A stretch of 64,000 nt of DNA from Charina bottae (Eukaryota; Chordata; Lepidosauria; Squamata; Charinaidae), in assembly GCA_023362775.1 (NCBI GenBank), contig JALMGJ010000015.1, positions 13,626,501 through 13,690,500 on the forward strand, read 5' to 3'. Positions 1 to 28,894 of this stretch are shown here, in pieces; position 1 is the stretch's first letter, and each line of letters begins with the position of its first letter. The position numbers and the translations under genes are program-made. The notes under the pieces are model-generated. The model ran no database searches, was not told the DNA's origin, and was given only the letters and a program-made list of their open reading frames with translations.

Positions 1-15
1 GCACCAAGGACTCCA
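1..15 (+). mobile_element. 3' terminal stub of the GTGGAGTCC retroelement family, + orientation, cut by the window edge
   Basis: The first 15 bases (gcaccaaggactcca) are the reverse complement of the fixed end shared by the copies at 2118 and 11943. A third copy, in the opposite orientation, therefore ends at the left window border. Confidence 0.6.
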
Positions 16-2117
16 TAGTTCAACCCTGAGCTACATATTGTCTTCTATTGGTACAGCTTAATTTATCAAACTGTATATTCAATTGTCAGTTTTCCTGGTG
101 CTTAACTTGGTGAGTGAAATGAAAGCCATAGCAGATGATTCAAGAGGGCTCCAAAAGGATGTGGTAATGTATCCTGGAAAATGCTGGGGATTCCAGTGCT
201 AGGTTGTCATCTGGGTGTTCATTCCCAGATCATTGTTTTAAAAGTAAGATGTACCTACAAGCATTCCTAAACAGATAGTTATAAGTTTGGGAGTGCAAGA
301 ATGAAGTAGGTCATCCTGTTCCTGTTTAATTCTGAACTAAGTAGAAGAAGTTGTTTTCAGGTGGAGCACTTTAGTGTAGCTATATATTGTGTCATTTCAG
401 ATAAGGGTGTTGACAGCACTTGGAGCAACGTGACAGATCGTAAGCAAGAGCATAAATTGTTATGTGCCCAGTCATGGGTGTTTAAATCTAGCTTGGCCTC
501 CATGATATTTTAACATTCAGGGTCCCTTTTGTAGCAGTGAGAAGAAAACAATTCCTGCTAATAAGCAGCTCTAGCATAACATGATTATATTGCTACTCTG
601 AAACTAGGTATTTATGAAATGGAAGTGAAGTCACTCAAGCTACCATATTGTTTGTCAGATTTCATGCTGTATGTTTCATAAATTTAACCATGGATAAGCC
701 AATCTAGACATGAATACTTCAATTTAATTTCTTAGATGAAATCTATTTGTCCAGTTGTTGCCCTAGGAACATAGGGAATATCCTGTGGCTTGAGGGTGCC
801 AGGACTTTTTATCCTGAACAGGCAGTAGGTTATTTCAGTAGCTTTCCTCTCAGAGTGGGATCCAGCTCCTCTGCCAGTGACTGCTTGTGGAACAGCAGAA
901 TATATTTAGTCTATGATTACTTATTGTGGATTGTGCAACATGATGCTTCAATACCTCCTTGACTGGAAACTGTGGTTTATGTTCAAAGAGAATGAGAGAT
1001 GAGAAAAAAATGTCTTCAGTATGTGGCTAAACATAAATCTGTGGAAGCCACACAAAAGCTCATTCTGTGACTATAAGACACTTCTGTATAAACAAAGAGG
1101 CCTTATTTACCCCAGATTCAAAAATGCCACATAGGCTTTAGTGGAGGATCTTTTGGCTTTCCTAAAGAGGAGTAAGTACTTACCTGATTTGGACCATGGC
1201 AGACTGCTGGGATCAGACAGTGATCAACCCAGTCTTTTGTCTGCTGGCTGTCTTTTCCTTCAGTTTGCATGCAGCCACAACAGATTTTTTGTGTTATTAC
1301 TTGAATTGTTTTATATGCTTGAAAAGGGTTTATGACTAACTCAGACTGCCTGTATACCACAGATGAATGCAAACATAGCTTCTCAATTTCTTAACTACTA
1401 TTAAGTGATTATGAGGGGAGTAGAGGATTGTGTTTCCATCTAAGCCCCAAGTTCCTTTTAACCAGACCTTGAAATACAGGTCCTGAATTAGGTTGGGTTT
1501 ATGGCTAAAACTGTTGGGAAAAGACTCGAATTCATGAAGAAGAGGGCCATGGGAGACAAGCATCCTGTAGCTTGTGCATCTATCTGCATGAGAGATCTAT
1601 GGAAATGTAGATACAAATGTGGACTTAGTTTCTTACAGTTTTACTTGGGTTGAAGACTCAAAAATCAGCCTGAAGCAATACTTTCTTCACTGGCTATTAT
1701 AGCCATTCTGTAGAGGAATGTGTTACAGGTTTTGTACTAGCACTTTATTCATCTGCAGAACAAGTGTGCTATTCTCAAAATTGCCTGAGCATGCTGTTTT
1801 AAATGTTTGCATCAAAAGAGTAACAATAAGCTAAATATATTTCATATTGAAACCAGTTGCTTTTATTTAGTTAGTTGATTTTTATCCCACCTTTTGTACA
1901 GGAACTCAAGATGGAATAGTGCTGTGAAAGAGCACCATGTATGCTGCCTTGAGGATAAAAGGCAGGATATATATCAAAGAAATAAGGAAATATTCCATGT
2001 ACTGAAGGAGTTTCTGTTTTATTTCCTTTTGTGGTCTTTTAAAATTTGAATATTAAATTCCAGTTGAAGCAAAATGGAGAAAACTAAAACAACTCAAATC
2101 TGAAATTATTAAAGTCT
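16..2117. other. RANBP10 intron sequence, no gene recognised
   Basis: This is AT-rich intronic DNA. The only repeat-like piece noticed is around 1877-1990. It combines a tttttatcccacctttt string with a gctgccttgaggataaaaggcagga string, resembling back-to-back L2/SINE tails. Confidence 0.5.
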
Positions 2118-2564
2118 GTGGAGTCCTTGGTGCTCTCTGAGCCTTGTTGTTTTCTTGCAGACGTTTCATTGCCGGACCAGGCAACATCTTCAGTGCGAAA
2201 AGGGAGTGGGACTTGCTCTCTGTTTATATACCAGGGCTTGTCCTGCTTGTGTTGGTGGAGGTGTTGTTCTCTCCTTAGTAATTCCTTGATTGGGCTGTGG
2301 TTTGCTACTTGGTTGATTGACTGAGTTAATAGTTCCTTGATTAGGGTATATTGTGCTGTTTGATTGTTCCTCTGGTGCTAATCCTGGTGTTAATCTTTGT
2401 ATATCTGGGTGATGATTGCTGGCAAGGAGGTGTTCTGGTTTTATGGCTTTTCTATTGTCTGTTATGAATGGTATGTAAATGTTGTTTACCTCTATGTGTC
2501 TAAATTAAATAAATTATGAATGGTATGTAAATGTTGTTTACCTCTATGTGTCTAAATTAAATAA
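2118..2564 (-). mobile_element. Penelope-like (candidate) short retroelement, 447 bp, with 10-bp TSD
   Basis: It is flanked by the direct repeat ATTAAAGTCT at 2108-2117 and 2565-2574. The left end (GTGGAGTCCTTGGTGCTC..) is identical to the end of the 11943-12059 copy, whereas the other end differs between copies. That is the pattern of a minus-orientation retroelement with a fixed 3' end and variable 5' truncation. On the minus strand it carries CTGAAGA (2187-2193), a self-complementary stem and GAAAC-GTC (2160-2167). Family assignment to Penelope-like elements is inference. Confidence 0.6.
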
Positions 2565-2565
2565 A
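2462..2565. repeat. 52-bp unit repeated twice in tandem
   Basis: The unit beginning ttatgaatggtatgtaaatg at 2462 starts again at 2514 with no visible change. It lies at the truncated end of the retroelement. Confidence 0.9.
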
Positions 2566-3077
2566 TTAAAGTCTCAATGCACCCAACACAGAGGATACTG
2601 AATAATTAATAAAATGCTTAGTTGATGAAGTTGCATTGTAGAGTCATCATAAAATAAATTCAGTTGTTAAGCAAAAACAGTTTGAATCTACATATTAAAA
2701 CTTTGCTGTCCTAAAGGTGTTGCAATTTCTGGAAGTAACAACATTTCTTTTGGAAAATCCCTGGTTTTAAAACTTAAATCTTATTTTGACAGCTAAATAT
2801 GTGAACAATTCTCTATTTTCTGTCTTCTGTGTGTCTGGGATAGGACAGCTCATCTATCACAATCACTCCCCCCCCCAATTATCTTTATCCCCCCTAACAG
2901 GCAGCTCCAAGCGCTCTGGAAATGGTTCAGCCTTGAAAAGGGCCATGTTCTGGGTATTTGATTTTGAGGTCTAACCCTTAGGGGTCAGAACATTCTATGA
3001 AGAAATGTGCACATACCTAGAATCCTCCTTCATTACTAATGTAAATACTAGAAATTTCCTACTAATGTCGCCAGTGA

Positions 3078-20574
<17,497 letters not shown>

Positions 20575-22798
20575 CCACTGAGTGCGGCAGAGTGACCCCT
20601 CCAGTGCTGCCCTTTCACCTCTTCCTGCCTTGCGGTCTCTCACATGCGCCTGCCCTCCACCCGCTGCCCAGCAGAAGGACCCAGTGCTGAATGAGGCGGG
20701 GAGGGGAGGAGGCGGAGGAGGACCCTTGACGCGCCTTCACTGCTCGCCCTGGACACGGCTCGCAGGGCCCCCGCCCCTCCCCGTCCTCCCATCACGGCCG
20801 CATCCTGCTCTGCCCCACAGCACTTGGCATTTTCACCGGTCCTTCTGATGTAGCGCCTTCTGACTTTAGGATTTTACCTTTATTTTATTATGTTATTTTA
20901 TTTCTCTGACTGAGCCACCAGTATTTATACCTGGAGAGTTTGTGCTGAGCTGGTTTCTAATTCATTTAGAGATAAAAGTGTATCTGAGTTGGTGATGGCC
21001 TGTTTTTTGTTTTAATTTTATTTTTGTGTTCAGAGAAACGTATTGGCCCGTGTGCTACTTGGACAGTGTTGTTCACGGTTGCTGGTCCTCGTAAAAACCA
21101 AGAGGCTGAATGTGCTTATCGGAATATTAGCCATGATGTCCAAACAAAATAGCTGATCGTCTTTTTTCGGTGCCTGTGACACACAGGCCTGAGAAACCCT
21201 ATGGATGCACCCTGGAATCTCGCTCTGGAGAAAGGCTGAGACGGGGGGGTAAAAAAGTGCTCAGCTGCAGCCTGTCCCTTTAATAGAACGTCCTGTGAAG
21301 CTTGGAAAGAGAGCTGCTGTTAGCCGAGTGTGTCCCCAAACTCTGTGGAAAGCCGGGAAGACCTCTTGTGACCGTCAGACATTAGGGCGTCGCTGTGGGA
21401 ATTTGTGGCTGTGCTACAACTTCCCGAGTTGCCGGTCGCTGGCCATATTCACTGGGGTGGCCGAGAGCTGGACAGCCTCTGGAGGACCACCGGGTCCCCT
21501 CTCCTCCATCAGAGCAAGGAACCCTGGGCCTGCTGCCAGGGGGCCCGCACTGCCACTCCGACACGGTCGCCTGGGAGGCAACACACATCCAACTCTGAGA
21601 CTTGTTACAAAGAGGAAGGGGAAGGAGGCTTGCCTGCTTCCTGGTCCTGGTGCCCAAACGCTGCCTGGAATCAAGGGGGGGCGGAAAATGGGAGCTATGC
21701 ATTAGTCCAGCATTTTCTTTCCTCTTCTATCTAGCGATTCCTTTTCTTTCCATCTTCCTAGGATCTCTCCTTATAAAGTGGACAGATGTCTCCACGCCAG
21801 TTGCTAACCATGAAAAGCTGAGTCATCAAAATGACAAGAATCCCCCCCCCCGCCATTCAGTTTATGAAGCCAGTTTTTATCGCATTGTTTTATTGCCTGC
21901 ATATCTTTGACATTACACCAATATGAGAATAGTACAAAAGCCTTGTTTTTACCTCGCTAGCCACTGACTGAAAAGAGGGCAGTTTTACTCCGGGGAATAA
22001 CCTTTTTAAAATATAGGTGATCGTTTTCCAAACTAATATATTGTAAGAATCCTTACAAAATACTGCTGGAATAATAGGTTGGACGCTCCAGTCTAGTTTA
22101 ATTTGCATGAGGGATTTATAACCGTATGTCTTGTAGTACATCAGAGGAATCCTGCTGTACTAATAGCTGTTAACATTTGAAACATCATAATTGCTGGCTT
22201 GCCAATATATGTCAACATTTTGCCTAGCTTTTAAAATACACTTTCTGAGGGGAAAATTTAAAAAAATCCATAAATTCAACAGGCAAGACAGTTAAAACTA
22301 AGCACTTGCAGAAGCGAAGGTGAAAGAGAGGGCTCTTTGATGTGATAAAGAAAAGGCTTCCATTGATGGTAGAGAATTATATTAGCATGGAAGTGGCATT
22401 TTTGGTTGAGGACTTGTAGCTGTAATGAAGAGAATATGCATCCTTGCACAAATGCAGTGCATTTGGAATGTTATGCAAGGGTCACCAGTGGGTGGAACCT
22501 GGGCAGGTAATAAGAATGCGCTTGAAGAAGTTCCTTTAATTTCTGTGAGGGTACTGCCCATTCTCGGAAAAGACTAACTTCCGCTTTCAGGTTTGTATAT
22601 AAGACATCCAGAGTTGAGGGGATAATTAGAAGACCATGCATTACTGATTCCTTGGCGGATCAGGACTGAACGTTAGTGCAAGACACTGAAAGGAAAATGA
22701 TGACAAAGGGTCGACTAGGGAAAATACAGTTCCAGACTCTGGCTACATTGCATAATTGGGCCATTATGGCTCTGTTGTGCTAGCTAGATCAAAATAAA
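20575..22798 (+). other. RANBP10: Probable RANBP10 3' UTR with AATAAA at 22793-22798
   Basis: This stretch has no recognised repeat. It is GC-rich to about 21.7 kb and AT-rich afterwards. Scanning from the stop codon, the first canonical AATAAA I find is at 22793-22798, which would give a 3' UTR of about 2.2 kb. The UTR extent is inferred; a non-canonical signal further upstream is possible. Confidence 0.5.
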
Positions 22799-22884
22799 AT
22801 GTTCTCTTGTTTGCATTTTTGAGAAGGGCAAACATCTACCCATTATGCCTGGATGGTCATGAAGTTGTGTATTACTGTCATTTG

Positions 22885-23592
22885 TCGATGAAGGTTCTCA
22901 GTCATCCAGGTGGAATTGTCTGTAGCTTGAATCATGTCAACTGGATTTCTATTTTCTCAGTGGAAACGTTTCGCTCCTTATCCAAGAAGCTTCTTCAGTC
23001 TGAGCAAAGTTTGTAAGGGAATCCTTAAATATGTTTCTAGGGTGGCTGTGTGACCTTGCACCTGTGGCTAGGTCATGGTTATTTTGAGATGTTAATTTCT
23101 AAGTCCCTTTGTCATCCAAAGGAGGATCGTTAAGATTACCTTGCTGTTGTTGAGATTGCGAAATGGTCTTAATCTTCCTAGGCACAGAAGACAAAGCAGG
23201 AAGGAAAATAGGGGAAAGATTGTGCCTGAGGCCCCCACCTCTATTCAAAGAAGGATTTTCCAAGTTGGCATAATAGAGGTGGGGGCCTCAGGCACAATCT
23301 TTCCCCAATTTTCCTTCCTGCTTTGTCTTCTGTGCCTAGGAAGATTAAGACCATTTCGCAATCTCAACAACAGCAAGGTAATCTTAACGATCCTCCTTTG
23401 GATGACAAAGGGACTTAGAAATTAACATCTCAAAATAACCATGACCTAGCCACAGGTGCAAGGTCACACAGCCACCCTAGAAACATATTTAAGGATTCCC
23501 TTACAAACTTTGCTCAGACTGAAGAAGCTTCTTGGATAAGGAGCGAAACGTTTCCACTGAGAAAACAGAAATCCAGTTGACATGATTCAAGC
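22885..23592. mobile_element. Foldback retroelement: 324-bp inverted repeat with 12-bp TSD
   Basis: The left arm 22922-23245 and the right arm 23272-23595 are reverse complements with only two mismatches noticed; the loop is 26 nt. The direct repeat TACTGTCATTTG lies at 22873-22884 and 23593-23604. The left end carries 37 extra bases (tcgatgaaggttctcagtca..) absent from the right end. Each arm contains a CTGAAGA-stem-GAAAC core: right arm 23519-23549 on +, left arm 22968-22998 on -. It is possibly two Penelope-like units joined head to head. Confidence 0.85.
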
Positions 23593-23604
23593 TACTGTCA
23601 TTTG

Positions 23605-26354
23605 GTTTTACTTTGCCTTAAACTTTTTAAGGATTTGCAAGGCTAGTTTAGAAATTATAATACCAAGCCATAAAATTACAGTAGCACCAAGTAACTAGCG
23701 GCGGCAGCTTAAAAACAGAATTATTTCTCCACCATCCATCCTTTATAACGTCCGGAATGGCAAATGTCTGTATCAGACCACCACCAGTTCTCTTTATCTG
23801 GCCTGCTGTGTCGTGGTTTCCAGTGTTGGATTCCACTTTTAGATGTTCACCGTCTTAAGAGGAGCTTCAACAAACCAATCTCCTGCTTATCTTGGGCAGA
23901 TTTCTTTCCTGCTTGGTTTGTTTTCTCCAGTTTCCATCTCATCATCCCTTTTTCAAAGTTGCTTCAAGAGGTTTTTTTGGTCTTCGCTATCTGCTGCTTT
24001 TTCCAATCTGTGGTTTCTTTGCCTTTGCTTAAAGTCAAATGTTTTCATGGCAGTTTTTGCACACTCAAATATTTTCTCAGGCAAGAAGCAAGTTGCCATC
24101 TCTAACTGGTGGTGGTGGTGCCAAGTTTTGTAAAAGAACAAGGTTAAGTTTTCTTGATCAAAGACAATCTGTGTTTGATGACTCAATGTTTTGATGCCAT
24201 AGTCCTGTAGGTACGGCAGATAAAATTTAATTTAGGAAACATTATAGTCAGCACTATGCTTGATTCAGAGATTCCTGAGTCTTGGAATGTGCATCCAAGA
24301 CAATCAGATGTTTTAATACTAGTTATAATTGCTCTTAAGAGACCACAGTACATATATTGTGGGAAAGGATTGTATGAAATCCTATGGCATCTTTGAAAGG
24401 AAAAACTTTCAATTTGTGTTTGTGGTTAGCAACTTTTATCACATTCAAGGTCACAAAATAGTGCAGAAGCCTTTGAATTCTCCATACTTACATCAGCAAA
24501 AGGGGCAGAGGAGTGGCTAGCATTAAAGCCACAGTTTAAATTTAGTCTCAATATTAAAATGAAATCTGAAGGAGATTATGGATAAACTAGACTCTAATTT
24601 ACATGTGGCGTCTGGTTGTGTCTGGCACATTTTTGGGGGATATATTTTCTTTTTGACACCATCTGACTGGTTTTGTCATCCTGCCAGAAACCTTTTGCAA
24701 GCAATCCATCTAATCCCAGGTTTTAATCTACTTAATAACCATTAAACAGAACAATGGTAACTAAAGGTTGGCAACTGTTTCCTGATCATTTGCCATGTAG
24801 ATCATACCTTAGATTGCAAGTTCCTGGCCTTGGTGTCTGTAAAATGGACATTGGAAAATCCAAAATGCAAGAGTGTCACTTCTTTGATTACACTCTGCCA
24901 CAGCAGTGGAATAATCTGCAGTAATCCTTTTGCAACTATGAAGTCCATGGCTAATAGGAATTATAACCCAGCACCTCTGGAGGACACTAGAATGGGAAGG
25001 ATGTTCTCTGTATTGTAGATGCCTATGTGGATTGTGAGGAATTTCAGAGCCCCAGGTAGCTGTCCTTGTGCAAAGAACAGTCTCATTTTTCTTCCATATA
25101 TTTTTTGCAACCAGCGCCAATATTGACTGTAAATTAGTTCTAGCACTGGAATGTCACCTACTGATGATCCAAAGTGGACATCTTGATGCTAGTGGCCAAT
25201 CATAACTTTAAACAAAGGGAGCAACAGTCATGTCAACAAGAGTTGGTGCTTGGTCTACCCCCACACGCTCCTCCGCATTCTGTAACCAAATAAAACTGCC
25301 CAGTCGTCTTACCCAAATTGATTCATTTACCGTTGTTGGACTGGCGCTTGTTTTGGAAGTATTTGAAATGTGTAATAGGTGCAGAAGAATGTTAAGGATC
25401 ACTACCAACAAGTATGTTTTGGACTGAGGTTGTTTTTCCTTTTTGGTTGGAGTTTTAAGTGTTGGATGTCAGCTGCTCATTTTGAACTAGCTGAGATTGA
25501 ACTAGCAAGGAAGATTGCTGGCAGGCACAATTAGATTACATTTTAGATCTGACGCTGTAACAAAGAAATGAAATGTAAAGAGTTCTCCTTTCCAGTTCCT
25601 CCCACTTGTTGCAAACTCAGGTACCAGCTCTAGCATGGAATCTCAGACCTTTTTGTTTCAATGATTTTATTACGATACCAACTGTACAGATTTTTTTTTT
25701 AAAAAAGTATCCTATCAAATAAATGGGCTGAGCAGAATGTGGGCTCCAAAAGGCTTCCAAAACCTCACTTCTCATTTTCACTTTATTGAGGACTTGATGA
25801 ATATCCTTCCAAGCTGTGCACATTGGATCAGTTTCTGCTTTAGTATTTGTGAGTTCAGTTAACCAACTCTAGCATGAAAACCTTCCAAAAGGAGGAAATT
25901 TTAACTGACAAAAAGAGAGAGAGAGAGAGATTGTACTGGAAATATAGAAACCCACATTCTGTTGTATTTTGACAGAATTATTTTTATTAAAATATGCAAC
26001 TCTGCACTCACCAGTGTCCTGTCTCACTCGCCTGTGCTCCATGCTGATGCTTGTGTGTGTTGTCTATTTAGGGAAGAACCTTTGTTCCGTATTAAGCACC
26101 GGCTTTGTAGAAAACCCCAGGTTTGATTCTTGGTATTTGCAGGTAGGGCTGGGAGGGAATCCTGTCTGAAACACGGGAGGTCTCCTGCCAGTCAGTGTAA
26201 GCCATATGGAGCTAGGTATGCCCTAGCTTGTATTGGTCAAAGCTGCCTGGCCTTGTCTGTGTGTGCATGCACGTGCATTTGTCAGTTCATATCTGTATCC
26301 TCTATTGTCATTTGTACCTGATTGTACAGGAATATAGCACAAATGTTTTGCAGT
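23605..26354. other. Intergenic, no gene recognised
   Basis: AT-rich intergenic DNA. It contains a short (GA)n tract near 25915-25930 and no exon with conserved coding. Open frames here are short and unrelated to families I know. Confidence 0.5.
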
Positions 26355-26662
26355 GGGGGGGGGGGTGGCTCAGCGGGTCGCAAGTTCGGAGGTTCGAATC
26401 CCTAGTCCCACATGACAGAGTGAGCTCCCGCACTCGCCCCAGCTCTTGCCAACCTAGCAATTCGAAAGCGTGCAAATGCAAGTAGGTGAATAGGTACCAC
26501 TTCGGTGGGAAGGTAACAGTGTTCCGCTTGCGTCATGCCAGCCACATGACCGCGGAAGCGTCTTCGGACAACACTGGCTTTTCGGTTAGGAAACAGAGAT
26601 GAGCACTGGCCCCTAGAGTCGGACACGACTGCACAAATGTGCGGGGGGAACCTTTACCTTTA
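26355..26662 (+). mobile_element. Sauria-type SINE (tRNA head, Bov-B-like 3' part)
   Basis: A box tggctcagcgg, B box ggttcgaatccc. The body includes ccacttcggtgggaaggtaa and gccacatgaccgcggaagcg. The 3' part has agagtcggacacgact at 26615-26630, identical to the 3' terminal region of the Bov-B at 51340-52259. Tail aacctttaccttt. Confidence 0.88.
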
Positions 26663-27280
26663 TATTTTGGATTAATACACCATCTGAAATAAGATGAAGC
26701 TTTACCAGGTGAAATACCCATCAGAATGTGCATATAAAACACCTATTTTCATAGATTACAATTTTTTTTTTAAGATAATCCAGTATGATGGCGAATTTAG
26801 AACTCATGTCAATTCCAGTCTTTGGATGACTTACAGTGTCAAATAAGAATCTTGGTAAATGTCAGCATTAATCTTAAGCCCAAGGAGCAGTTAAAATTTA
26901 CTGCTAAATCGTAAAATCAGCATAGTCCTCCAATTAAGATTCAGATGTCTTCGTTTTCGTTACTTACCAGCAAAGAAGGATCATATTAACCCTAATCCCT
27001 TGATATGTATGATATTCACTGCTTGATCCCTGAAAATTTTTAAATTGACCCATAGATGTTTACATTTAAGATTTTTTAAACATATGATGATTTTGAGAGT
27101 AGTGAATAAATACGGCTAAGGCAAAAAAAAAAAAAAAACACATTTGGGGCAAAAAGGTACACATTGCTAGCTTAGCTGGGAATCTTGGTCCAAAGCAAAC
27201 ATTTTAATCCTCCTTGCTGTTAATCCACAACAAGGAAGGGTCCTCCACCCAGACGTTTAACCACTGACCATAACATAAAA

Positions 27281-27445
27281 GGGACGCGGTGGCTCAACAG
27301 GTTAAACTGCTGAGCTGTAGGCTGCAGATCAGAAGGTCTGCAGTTCAAACCCCGCGCAACAAGGTGAGCTCTCGTTGCTAGTCCCAGCTCCTGTCAACCC
27401 AACAGTTCGAAAGCTTTGCAAGTAGATAAATGGGTACCACCTTAA
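27281..27445 (+). mobile_element. Sauria-type SINE, diverged head copy
   Basis: A box tggctcaacagg and B box gttcaaacccc, then cagttcgaaagctttgcaag and gggtaccaccttaagtggga. The usual 3' half is missing and replaced by unrelated sequence. Confidence 0.75.
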
Positions 27446-27745
27446 GTGGGATAATTTGCTGGCATCCTGTCGGGAAGTCGGCACCACCGGAGGAAAGGAT
27501 CGGAGGAAGATCAAATGGCGGCGGTGACGATGGACCCGGATGCAACAGTTACAGGATGTCAGCAGCCGGCTCAAGGCATCCTGGGAATTGTAGTCCAGAG
27601 CTTGAAAGAGTCGGTTCCCTTACCCCCTCCCCTCACGCGCGGTTAAAATGGTGAATTGTATAACTAATGTATATAGAGTCCTAGAGTGCTCCATTATGGA
27701 GGGGATAGGCGGGGTATAAATATCACAATAAATAATAAATAAACT
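27446..27745 (+). repeat. L2-like tail and unclassified sequence
   Basis: A GC-rich stretch ends in ggcggggtataaatatcaca and (AATA)n, typical of L2/CR1-derived 3' ends. The remainder is not recognised. Confidence 0.4.
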
Positions 27746-28469
27746 CATAAAGGCCCTAGAGTGTGAGACTACGGATTCTCCCTCCTCTATCTATAATGAT
27801 GTTGAATAATGGCTTGTTTGCAAGTTACAGCTCAAATGTCTATGCCCTTCCCTCTTTTTCCCTGATCTCAGGACAATGTAGACAGCAAGGACAAAACTTT
27901 AAAAAACTAAATAGATTAACAAATCTAAACATTTTGGCAGACTTAATAGGATAGGGGGGCATTGCAAAACCCGGAGTCCTACTGCCAATTTTCATGGTCT
28001 TCAGAATCCAATTTTTGTTGCAGTACAGAAAAAAAGCCAGTTTTGATTATCTTAATAGATCAGTAGTTGTATATTTCTTTAAATATACCCCTCTTTTAAT
28101 ATTTAGGACATTAAAGCTAAGCACCAGCACTTTAAATTCCTTTATACTCCTGATTCTATAGTTTATCTGATAATAGAAGCGAGCAGATTTAATAGCTTCT
28201 TCTTACTTGCATATGGCTCTTTGTTTTTTTCATGTTTTCCTTGGGGCACTTTGAAGATGCTTACATTTCTCTGATTACATTTAAAAATGTCTTTCCGAGC
28301 AGCACATAACATCCAAAGCTTTCTGTGTGTCAGTAGACACTGAGTATGGAAACTAATTAGCGCAATTACTGAATGTTTTGTATAATCCAGATGCTGCTCC
28401 ATTTAAACGCCTAATATTCTCTTGGGCTGTCTCCCTCTGTTGAGTTCTGGGCCCTGATGCTTGTTTGTT

Positions 28470-28830
28470 TTTTAATTTATTTATATATTTTGACTTTGGT
28501 GCTGCTCAACTCCTCTGGGTGGCTTACAATATACATACTATAAGATAAATACAAATACCGTGAGAGAATCTCTTGTTCACTCTGAGGTTCAGCCTTACCT
28601 GGAAAATTGTCTCCAAGTGTTCTTTCAAATCGCATCCAGTTTCTTTCTTTTGCCTGGACATTCTTTGCATTGTAACACATGGTTTCAGATAGTGGAGGTG
28701 AGGTAAGGTGGTTTGTATGACTTTATATTTATTTATACTTATAAATTTTAATTGTTGTATTTTGTAAACCGCCCAGAGTCCCCTTCGGGGGAGATAGAAA
28801 TGCGGTAATAGAAATTGAAAAATAAATAAA
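28470..28830. repeat. Two L2/CR1-type 3' tail fragments
   Basis: 28470-28560 is minus-orientation (tttatttatatattttgact..gggtggcttacaat). 28735-28830 is plus-orientation (aaaccgcccagagtcccctt..aaaataaataaa). Confidence 0.6.
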
Positions 28831-28894
28831 ACCCCAAAGGGGTTTTGGGAACAGTTTGCACCTGTTGGGCCTGAGGAAGCAGACAGAGTCCTTA

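Noticed and set aside
24809..25146. Minus-strand frames between RANBP10 and the SDR array as a possible extra gene
   Set aside because: Overlapping short frames with no recognised domain and no supporting splice structure.
26355..26440. tRNA-like A and B boxes as a possible tRNA gene (also at 15380, 17941, 27281, 35449)
   Set aside because: They are heads of SINEs followed by family-specific bodies and tails; no cloverleaf with a proper anticodon arm was evident.
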